Positions 57,626-64,000 of a DNA stretch of 64,000 bases are shown in pieces (position 1 is the first letter of the stretch; every line of letters begins with the position of its first letter). The notes under the pieces are model-generated. The model saw only the letters and a list, made by a program, of their open reading frames with translations, did no database searches and was not told the origin of the DNA. Source of the DNA: Idiomarina aquatica (GTDB lineage Bacteria; Pseudomonadota; Gammaproteobacteria; Enterobacterales; Alteromonadaceae); NCBI RefSeq assembly GCF_004362895.1, contig NZ_SNXI01000002.1:228453-292452 (forward strand), written 5' to 3'. The position numbers and the translations under genes are program-made.

Positions 57626-58624
57626 ATGGAAGTCGGGAAGAATATTCTTATTACTGGGGGGACAGGATCTTTTGGACATAAATTTGTGCCCATGACCCTC
57701 GCTAAATATAACCCTAAAAAAATTATCATTCTTTCCCGCGACGAGATGAAGCAGTGGGAAATGGCGAAGTTGTTTGAGGGCGATCCGCGCGTGCGTTTTT
57801 TCATCGGCGATGTGCGTGATAAAGACCGTCTATATCGGGCGCTCGATGGCGTCGATTACGTGGTTCATGCAGCGGCAACTAAGATTGTCCCCACTGCGGA
57901 ATATAATCCGTTTGAGTGTATTAAAACCAACGTAAACGGCGCTATGAATCTAGTCGATGCGTGTATTGATAAGGGCGTTAAAAAAGTGGTGGCACTTTCA
58001 ACCGATAAAGCCAGTAGCCCAATTAATTTATACGGTGCCACCAAACTCGCCTCTGATAAGCTATTTGTGGCTGGCAATCATTATGCGGGTGCAAAGAAAA
58101 CGCGTTTCTCTGTTGTTCGTTACGGCAATGTAATGGGCTCACGTGGGTCAGTGATTCCATTTTTTATGTCAATCCGCGATAAGGGCGTTTTGCCTATCAC
58201 AGACGATCGCATGACACGTTTCATGATTTCTCTTGAGCAGGGCGTAGAGCTCGTCTGGCATGCTTTCGAAGATATGGTCGGCGGTGAAATTTACGTCAAG
58301 AAAATCCCGTCCATGAAAGTCACGGATGTGGCTAGTTTAGTTGCCCCAGATGCAGAACAGGAAGTAGTCGGTATTCGCCCAGGCGAGAAACTTCATGAGC
58401 AGATGATAGGCTTTGAAGATGCACCCTATACCTACGAATACCCGGAGCATTACAAAATACTGCCGGCTATCAATAATTGGGACAAGGATGCTGACCGTAT
58501 TAAGGACGGCACAAAAGTGCCTGAAGGTTTTACCTATTCCAGCGATAATAACTCAGAATGGATGACTGACGAAGCACTGCAGCAATGGCTTAACAGTAAC
58601 TTTGAGAAAATCGGTAAAATCTGA
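57626..58624 (+). CDS. pseB: UDP-GlcNAc 4,6-dehydratase (inverting) PseB
   Basis: 332 residues, extended short-chain dehydrogenase. It has the cofactor loop LITGGTGSFGHKFVPM, HAAATKIVPTAEYNPFE, and the catalytic INLYGATKLASDKLF. VRYGNVMGSRGSVIPFF is typical of PseB. First step of CMP-pseudaminic acid synthesis. Its TGA overlaps the pseC ATG by one base. Confidence 0.95.
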   Translation: MEVGKNILITGGTGSFGHKFVPMTLAKYNPKKIIILSRDEMKQWEMAKLFEGDPRVRFFIGDVRDKDRLYRALDGVDYVVHAAATKIVPTAEYNPFECIKTNVNGAMNLVDACIDKGVKKVVALSTDKASSPINLYGATKLASDKLFVAGNHYAGAKKTRFSVVRYGNVMGSRGSVIPFFMSIRDKGVLPITDDRMTRFMISLEQGVELVWHAFEDMVGGEIYVKKIPSMKVTDVASLVAPDAEQEVVGIRPGEKLHEQMIGFEDAPYTYEYPEHYKILPAINNWDKDADRIKDGTKVPEGFTYSSDNNSEWMTDEALQQWLNSNFEKIGKI

Positions 58625-59784
58625 TGATACCCTACGGCAAACAAGATATTCGCCAGCATGACATTGATGCGGTGGTTGAAGTACTGCAGTCTGATTTCCT
58701 GACGCAAGGGCCGCGCGTACCCGCGTTTGAGCAGGCAGTAGCTAAAAAAGTAAGGGCTGAGTACGCGCTTGCGGTCAACAGTGCTACATCAGCACTACAT
58801 ATAGCCTGTCTCGCGCTCGAGTTGGGGCCAGGTGATGTGTTGTGGACCACGCCCGTGACCTTTGTTGCTTCAGCAAACTGCGGGCTGTATTGCGGTGCTG
58901 ACGTTGATTTTGTTGACATTGATCCAGCCACTTACAATATCAGCGTCGAGGCGTTGCAAACCAAATTGCAGCAAGCGGCTGCCCGCGATTGTCTTCCCAA
59001 AGTGCTGGTTGTTGTGCACTTATGTGGACAACCTTGTGAGATGGCGGCAATCAAAGCGCTCGCTGACCAATACGGTGTCAAAGTGATTGAGGATGCCTCT
59101 CACGCTATCGGGGGTAAATACCGGGGTGAATACATTGGTAACGGACAATACAGTGACATTACCGTTTTCAGTTTTCATCCGGTAAAAATCATCACCACAG
59201 CGGAAGGCGGAATGGCGTTGACCAACAGCAAAGCGCTTGCGCAAAAAATGGATTTACTGCGCAGTCACGGCATCACCCGGGATACGGAAAAGATGACTCA
59301 TGCCAGCCATGGCCCCTGGTATTACCAGCAAATCGACCTGGGTTTTAATTACCGGATGACCGAGCTTCAGGCTGCGCTGGGGCTCAGCCAGCTTGAGCGT
59401 CTGGATGAGTACGTCGCAAAACGCCATGAGCTGGCAGCAACTTACGATGAGTTGCTAAAGACGTTACCGGTAACGACACCGTTCAAGCACCCGGACAGTT
59501 ACTCAGGTCTGCATCTTTACGTTATCCGTCTGCAACGAGACAAGATAGAGCGCTCTCACCGAGAATTCTTTGAGGCGTTGCGCGCGCAGGGTATTGGTGT
59601 GAATTTGCATTATATTCCGGTGCACACCCAGCCGTATTATCAAAACCTGGGGTTTGTGGCTGAAGACTTCCCCAACGCGATGGCTTATTACCACGAAGCC
59701 ATCAGCTTGCCGATGCACCCCAACCTGACCGACGACGAGCAGCGTACAGTGGTTGCGGCGCTAAACAAGGCGTTGTCGGTATGA
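58624..59784 (+). CDS. pseC: PLP-dependent UDP-4-keto-sugar aminotransferase PseC
   Basis: 386 residues, DegT/DnrJ/EryC1 family. LAVNSATSALHIACLALELG binds phosphate, IEDASHAIGG holds the PLP Asp, and TVFSFHPVKIITTAEGG holds the Schiff-base Lys. The C-terminal GVNLHYIPVHTQPYYQNLG is characteristic of PseC. Second step of the pathway. ATGA overlap with pseF. Confidence 0.95.
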   Translation: MIPYGKQDIRQHDIDAVVEVLQSDFLTQGPRVPAFEQAVAKKVRAEYALAVNSATSALHIACLALELGPGDVLWTTPVTFVASANCGLYCGADVDFVDIDPATYNISVEALQTKLQQAAARDCLPKVLVVVHLCGQPCEMAAIKALADQYGVKVIEDASHAIGGKYRGEYIGNGQYSDITVFSFHPVKIITTAEGGMALTNSKALAQKMDLLRSHGITRDTEKMTHASHGPWYYQQIDLGFNYRMTELQAALGLSQLERLDEYVAKRHELAATYDELLKTLPVTTPFKHPDSYSGLHLYVIRLQRDKIERSHREFFEALRAQGIGVNLHYIPVHTQPYYQNLGFVAEDFPNAMAYYHEAISLPMHPNLTDDEQRTVVAALNKALSV

Positions 59785-60473
59785 CGGTCGCGGTCATCCC
59801 GGCCCGGGGCGGCAGTAAACGGATACCCCGCAAGAACATCAAACCCTTTTGCGGCAAACCGATGATTGCCTGGTCCATTGAGGCCGCGCTGGCCAGTGGG
59901 TGTTTTGATAAGGTCATCGTCTCAACGGACGACGATGAAATCGCTGCGGTTGCTCAAGCGCACGGTGCCTGGGTGCCGTTCAAGCGTCCTGCACACTTGT
60001 CCGATGATTACACCGGTACCACTGATGTGATAAAGCATGCGGCACAATGGCTGGCAGCGGCGGGTTATGAGAGCGATTATCTCTGTTGTCTTTACGCAAC
60101 GGCGCCTTTTATTCGTGCGGAGGATTTGCGGCGGGGCAAGGCCGTGATGGATGCTTCAACCCCGGATTACGTTTTTTCGGCGACAACGTACGCGTTCCCC
60201 ATCCAGCGGGCGCTAAAAGTTGATGAGCAGGGGCAGGTCTCAATGTTCCAGCCCGAGCACTTTACCACCCGCTCGCAGGATTTAACGGAAGCCTGGCATG
60301 ACTCCGGACAATTTTACTGGGGGACGCGAGCTGCCTGGCTTGAAAAACGTCCGATTTTCTCTTCATCGGCCCGGCTCATCGAGCTGCCGAGACATCGTGT
60401 TCAGGACATTGACACACCGGAAGACTGGGCGCGTGCCGAATGGCTATTCAAAGCAATGCAGGCGGAAAAATGA
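59781..60473 (+). CDS. pseF: pseudaminic acid cytidylyltransferase PseF
   Basis: 230 residues. The nucleotide site is AVIPARGGSKRIPRKNIKPF, then GKPMIAWSIEAA, and DDYTGTTDVIKHAA and DSGQFYWGTRAAW follow, as in CMP-sugar synthetases of the PseF type. It activates pseudaminic acid with CMP, the donor for Maf. ATGA overlap with pseG. Confidence 0.95.
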   Translation: MTVAVIPARGGSKRIPRKNIKPFCGKPMIAWSIEAALASGCFDKVIVSTDDDEIAAVAQAHGAWVPFKRPAHLSDDYTGTTDVIKHAAQWLAAAGYESDYLCCLYATAPFIRAEDLRRGKAVMDASTPDYVFSATTYAFPIQRALKVDEQGQVSMFQPEHFTTRSQDLTEAWHDSGQFYWGTRAAWLEKRPIFSSSARLIELPRHRVQDIDTPEDWARAEWLFKAMQAEK

Positions 60474-61552
60474 AGTTTGTCTTTCGGGTCGACGCGTCTT
60501 TTGAAATCGGCTCAGGGCATACCATGCGCTGCCTTACCCTCGCCGATGTACTGAAAGACCGCGGACATGACTGTGAATTTATTGTACGTGAACAGCCGGG
60601 TCACCTGATAGCTCTGATTGAGGCCAAAGGTTATTTCGTCCATGCTTTGCCCTTACCTGAGTCAGTCACCGCCACACCGGACGAGCACGCCCACAGCCAC
60701 TGGCTCCCGGGAGGGCAGCAACAAGACAGCGAGGACACACTGGCGGTATTACAGCCAAATGAGTGTGACTGGCTGGTTGTTGACCATTACGGTGTTGGTG
60801 CGCCTTGGGAAACCCTGGTTCGAAAAGTCTGTCGTCATGTGCTGGTCATCGATGACCTGGCTGACCGAGCGCATCAGTGCGATATCTTACTTGACCAGAA
60901 TATGGGGCGTCGTGCCGACGACTACGACAAGCTGGTTCCACAAGAATGCGTTCGGTTGATTGGGCCACAGTATGCGCTGCTACGTCCTGAGTTCGCAAAC
61001 TGGCGTGAGAAAAGCCTGAGCCGCCGTCGTCAACGTACGGAGCTACGCCAATTGTTAATCAGCCTAGGTGGAGTTGATAAAGACAATGTCACCGGCGACG
61101 TGCTGGATGCACTGGAAGCCTGCGCTCTGTCTGACTCGGTTACGATGACCGTCGTGCTGGGCCAGCAAAACCCCTGGCTTGAGAAGATACAACAGCAAGC
61201 TGCATCGTCGCGCTTTAAGGTCACGGTCAAGCAAGGGGTAAGTAATATGGCCGAGCTGATGAGTCAGGCCGATGTGGCCATCGGCGCCGCCGGCAGCACT
61301 TCCTGGGAGCGTTGTTGTCTGGGATTGCCGACCATCATGCTGGTGTTGGCGGAGAATCAAAAGGAAGTCGCAAGATATTTGACTGAGCTGGGAGCGGCGA
61401 TTTCCGTAAAGATTTCAAGCGAAGACAGCGATTGTTTAGCGGTAAAATTGGACAAGCTCCAGGATGAGAATTTTCTTAGAGGATTAGTAGACGTTAGCAG
61501 CAGGCTCATCGATGGTAAAGGTGCAGAGCGCGTGTTGGGCAGATTAGAATAG
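60470..61552 (+). CDS. pseG: UDP-sugar hydrolase PseG
   Basis: 360 residues from ATG 60470, which overlaps the pseF stop; the frame runs ten codons further back in pseF. It has FRVDASFEIGSGHTMRCLTL with the catalytic His, LVVDHYGVGAPWE, VIDDLADRAHQCDILLDQN, and the GT-B-like end with DVAIGAAGSTSWERCCLGLP. It removes UDP from the diacetamido sugar. Confidence 0.94.
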   Translation: MKFVFRVDASFEIGSGHTMRCLTLADVLKDRGHDCEFIVREQPGHLIALIEAKGYFVHALPLPESVTATPDEHAHSHWLPGGQQQDSEDTLAVLQPNECDWLVVDHYGVGAPWETLVRKVCRHVLVIDDLADRAHQCDILLDQNMGRRADDYDKLVPQECVRLIGPQYALLRPEFANWREKSLSRRRQRTELRQLLISLGGVDKDNVTGDVLDALEACALSDSVTMTVVLGQQNPWLEKIQQQAASSRFKVTVKQGVSNMAELMSQADVAIGAAGSTSWERCCLGLPTIMLVLAENQKEVARYLTELGAAISVKISSEDSDCLAVKLDKLQDENFLRGLVDVSSRLIDGKGAERVLGRLE

Positions 61553-61570
61553 GTTGAGGAGGATCAAGTG

Positions 61571-62119
61571 ATGCCGGAGTTTAATAGCGACAAGCTAAGG
61601 CCAATGAAGGTAAACGATTTAAGCATGGTGTTAGAGTGGCGAAACCATGAAGCTGTTCGAAAAAACATGTACACAGATCATGTTATCTCCGAAGAGGAGC
61701 ATTTCAGCTGGTTCCAAAGAACGTCATCAGACAATAGCATTAAACATTTCATTTTCGAGAGCCACGGAAAGCCTTTAGGGTTTGTTTCATTTAGCCAAAT
61801 TGATGAAGCCAATAAACGTGCCCATTGGGCTTTTTACTCTGGTGACTTGAGTACGAAAGGACTCGGAAGCAGAATGGAGTTTTTGGCACTTACGTATGCT
61901 TTCGATGAATTAGGGTTAAACAAGCTATGTTGTGAGGTACTTGGCTTTAATCAGTCGGTTGTTAAGTTTCATCAAAAGTTCGGGTTTGAAATAGAGGGAT
62001 GTTTAAAACAGCATCATATTAAAGACGGCGAGGCTCACGACGTCATTCTGCTGGCTTTTTATAAAGATAAGTGGCCGGATGTGAAAAAAGCTCAATTAGA
62101 AAAGGTAAAAAATGTCTAA
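61571..62119 (+). CDS. pseH: GNAT N-acyltransferase PseH
   Basis: 182 residues from ATG 61571, 8 bases after GAGGAGG; a GTG lies one codon before. GNAT signatures: LRPMKVNDLSMVLEWRNHEA, GFVSFSQIDEANKRAHWAFY, STKGLGSRMEFLALTYAFDE and CCEVLGFNQSVVKFHQKFGF. It N-acylates the 4-amino group of the sugar, normally with acetyl-CoA. It overlaps the next gene by 8 bases, and that gene could make a different acyl-CoA. Confidence 0.92.
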   Translation: MPEFNSDKLRPMKVNDLSMVLEWRNHEAVRKNMYTDHVISEEEHFSWFQRTSSDNSIKHFIFESHGKPLGFVSFSQIDEANKRAHWAFYSGDLSTKGLGSRMEFLALTYAFDELGLNKLCCEVLGFNQSVVKFHQKFGFEIEGCLKQHHIKDGEAHDVILLAFYKDKWPDVKKAQLEKVKNV

Positions 62120-62834
62120 CGCAGTATTAGTGACCGGCGCAACGGGTGGGCTGGGTTATGCTTTGTGCGAGGTTTTTCATCGTAAGGGCTATCAGGTTGT
62201 AGGAACGACTCAGCAAAAGAATAAAAAAATTAAGCAGGTCGAGAAGTTAGAAAAGCTTGGTATTAGTATTTATGAATTGGATGTTACTGACTTCGATGGT
62301 TGCGAACAGTTACTTGAACGCCTATCGGAGCGTGGAATATCAGTTAGCATTCTCATTAATAATGCCGGAGTGACGGACGATAAGTCATTTAAAAAGATGA
62401 CGCCTGAACAATGGGGAAAAGTGATTAATACCAACCTGACAGGGGTTTTTAATCTTACACGTGTAGTTTTGCCGCAAATGATTGAAAGAGAATATGGACG
62501 AATCATCTCAATATCATCCATTAATGGACATAAAGGTCAGTTCGGTCAGGCAAATTACGCAGCGAGTAAGTCAGCGCTTTATGGTTTTACAAAATCGTTG
62601 GCATTTGAGGTTGCAAAAAAAGGCATTACAGTCAATACGGTATCTCCGGGGTATCTCCGTACCGACATGACCGATGCAATGAGTCCGGAAATACTGAGTA
62701 AAATCATCGACGAAATTCCGGTAGGGCGACTTGGCAGAACTGATGAAGTAGCACGTTTAGTTGAGTTTCTTGCAGATGACCAAAGCTCGTTCATCACGGG
62801 CACGGATTTTCGTATCGATGGTGGCCAGCATTAA
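62112..62834 (+). CDS. PhaB-like acetoacetyl-CoA / 3-oxoacyl reductase (SDR) in the pse operon
   Basis: 240 residues, classical SDR. Cofactor loop VTGATGGLGYALCE, INNAGVTDD, catalytic Ser in SISSINGHKGQFGQANY and Tyr-x3-Lys in NYAASKSALYGF. NGHKGQFGQ, VAKKGITVNTVSPGY and the end DGGQH are strikingly like PhaB, which makes (R)-3-hydroxybutyryl-CoA. It is not a standard Pse gene. Its start lies inside pseH. I infer that it makes a 3-hydroxyacyl-CoA donor for an N-acyl group on pseudaminic acid; a FabG-type role remains possible. Confidence 0.85.
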   Translation: MSNAVLVTGATGGLGYALCEVFHRKGYQVVGTTQQKNKKIKQVEKLEKLGISIYELDVTDFDGCEQLLERLSERGISVSILINNAGVTDDKSFKKMTPEQWGKVINTNLTGVFNLTRVVLPQMIEREYGRIISISSINGHKGQFGQANYAASKSALYGFTKSLAFEVAKKGITVNTVSPGYLRTDMTDAMSPEILSKIIDEIPVGRLGRTDEVARLVEFLADDQSSFITGTDFRIDGGQH

Positions 62835-62844
62835 AGGGGGACGT

Positions 62845-63882
62845 ATGAAGATTGACGGAAAATTAGTCGGGGAAGGCGACCCTTACATAATTGCGGAGCT
62901 ATCAGCGAATCATAACGGCAATATTGAGACCGCATTAAAGATTATATCTGAAGCAAAAAGGGCGGGAGCGGATGCGGTTAAGCTGCAAACGTATCGCCCG
63001 GACACCATCACGTTGGATTGTGATGCTCCTGAATTTAGAATCGAAGGAGGTCTTTGGGACGGTCGAACACTGTATGAGCTTTACGAAGAGGCGCATACGC
63101 CCTGGGAGTGGCATAAACCCCTCTTTGAACATGCCCGTAAAGAGGGTATTACCATCTTCAGCTCACCGTTCGATAACACGGCTGTTGATTTGCTGGAAGA
63201 TTTAAATGCGCCGGCGTACAAAATTGCTTCATTTGAGGCAGTAGACCTGCCGCTTATTGAATATGTTGCCCGCACCGGTAAGCCGATGATTATCTCAACC
63301 GGTATGGCGAACGATGAAGAGATACAGGAAGCGATAGACGCAGCGCGTGGCGCAGGCTGTAAAGAGCTAGCAATTTTACATTGTGTAAGCGGCTATCCGG
63401 CGCCTGCAGAAGATTATAATCTCAAAACGTTGGTAGATATGACTGAGCGATTCGGCGTGCTGACTGGTCTGTCAGACCACACGCTGGATAACACTACCGC
63501 CATCGTCAGTGCTGCGCTCGGCGCAAGCATTATTGAAAAGCACTTTACGCTGGACAGAAACGGCGGCGGCCCGGATGACAGTTTCTCATTAGAGCCCTCA
63601 GAACTTGCAGCGTTATGTCGGGATACCAAAACTGCAAAAGCTGCACTGGGTCAAGTAGACTATGGCCAGAAGTCAAGTGAGCAGGGAAACGTAAAATTTA
63701 GACGCTCGCTGTATTTTGTGAAAGACATGAAAGCGGGCGACGTGATTACGGAAAGCTGTATTCGAAGTGTGAGGCCGGGGTATGGTTTAGCTCCCAAGCA
63801 CCTTAAAGAGTTGATAGGCAAAAAGGTATTGGCTGATGTAAAGCCCAACTCTCCGGTAAGGCAAGAATTAATTAAAGATTAG
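62845..63882 (+). CDS. pseI: pseudaminic acid synthase PseI
   Basis: 345 residues from ATG 62845, with AAAGGGGG upstream; the frame runs back into the SDR gene. The NeuB-type barrel has YIIAELSANHNGNIETAL, VKLQTYRPDTITLD, FSSPFDNTAVDLLE, KIASFEAVDLPLIEYVA and SDHTLDN; the SAF-like antifreeze domain (about 285-345) ends the protein. It condenses the hexose with phosphoenolpyruvate. Last gene of the maf-pse operon, with a terminator behind it. Confidence 0.95.
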   Translation: MKIDGKLVGEGDPYIIAELSANHNGNIETALKIISEAKRAGADAVKLQTYRPDTITLDCDAPEFRIEGGLWDGRTLYELYEEAHTPWEWHKPLFEHARKEGITIFSSPFDNTAVDLLEDLNAPAYKIASFEAVDLPLIEYVARTGKPMIISTGMANDEEIQEAIDAARGAGCKELAILHCVSGYPAPAEDYNLKTLVDMTERFGVLTGLSDHTLDNTTAIVSAALGASIIEKHFTLDRNGGGPDDSFSLEPSELAALCRDTKTAKAALGQVDYGQKSSEQGNVKFRRSLYFVKDMKAGDVITESCIRSVRPGYGLAPKHLKELIGKKVLADVKPNSPVRQELIKD

Positions 63883-63932
63883 ACATAAAAAGCCAGCTTT
63901 TAGCCTAATGCCGATCAGTTAAGAAATTTTTA

Positions 63933-63952
63933 GCGATCGGTTGACCGATCCG
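63933..63952. promoter_or_regulatory. palindrome GATCGG-TTGA-CCGATC
   Basis: A perfect 6-base-arm palindrome between pseI and its terminator. It could be an operator, but no gene or promoter can be tied to it inside the window. Confidence 0.3.
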
Positions 63953-63963
63953 GCAGAGCCTTC

Positions 63964-64000
63964 AAAATCCATAGTCAGACTCTCTGGCTATGGATTTTTT
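63964..64000 (+). terminator. terminator after pseI
   Basis: AAAATCCATAG ... CTATGGATTTT forms an 11-base stem, extended by CAGA/TCTG, followed by a T run reaching the window edge. Confidence 0.88.

Overview
The window reads as chromosomal DNA of a polarly flagellated, probably marine gammaproteobacterium. An Alteromonadales/Idiomarinaceae-like organism is my best guess, from the FlgO/FlgP/FlgT accessory flagellar proteins, the flgN-flgM-flgA-cheV-cheR-flgB...L order, sigma54 plus sigma28 flagellar promoters, a TVP38-oxidoreductase fusion and the codon style. I cannot name the species. No prophage, insertion sequence, CRISPR array or rRNA is visible. One tRNA gene (tRNA-Arg, CCU) is present.

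Left third (1-21 kb): the end of a LytTR regulator; two tandem FlgO-type genes behind a sigma28-like promoter; DUF1499 and DUF547 proteins; a DoxX/AhpD-like pair; an HD-GYP phosphodiesterase. Next comes a bufferin (copper-binding RiPP) operon bufA-bufB-bufC-doxX whose last gene overlaps a CHASE3 chemoreceptor, then an AraC regulator, a hypothetical protein, a TonB-dependent receptor and a RelBE-like toxin-antitoxin pair. Five bases after the toxin starts an operon for a TVP38-FAD oxidoreductase fusion, the YnjBCD ABC transporter and a YnjF-type CDP-alcohol phosphatidyltransferase. A fatty acid hydroxylase follows.

Middle (21-34.5 kb): a four-gene signalling operon with an RsbQ-like alpha/beta hydrolase, a PAS histidine kinase, a membrane histidine kinase and a GGDEF-EAL-REC protein. 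Then tRNA-Arg inside a long inverted repeat, flgT and flgP, and a LysR regulator divergent from the DabB-DabA inorganic carbon transporter, which is followed by a small unknown gene.

Right half (34.5-64 kb): the flagellar locus flgN-flgM-flgA (minus strand), then cheV, cheR, flgBCDEFGHIJKL, flagellin, a hypothetical gene, a second flagellin, flaG, fliD, fliS, a FliT-like gene, a Maf flagellin glycosyltransferase and a complete pseudaminic acid pathway (pseB, C, F, G, H, I). A PhaB-like acetoacetyl-CoA reductase gene sits inside the last. Readable sigma54 sites precede flgA, flgB, flgF and maf. Readable sigma28 sites precede flgO, flgP, flgM, flgK and both flagellins. This is a classic late/middle flagellar hierarchy in which flagellin is presumably decorated with pseudaminic acid by Maf.

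The most unusual layer is non-coding. Gene ends carry two kinds of repeat. (1) GTAG-headed REP elements often pair as BIMEs. Three of them overlap the TAG stop codon of the gene before them, one encodes the tail of a protein, and one pair lies in frame inside flgJ. (2) Long modular arrays of mini-hairpins are separated by short conserved spacers (types GGTNTAGG, CGGCTRTTTG, TTGCTAGGC) that switch to the reverse complement half-way along. I do not recognise the arrays as any named element family.
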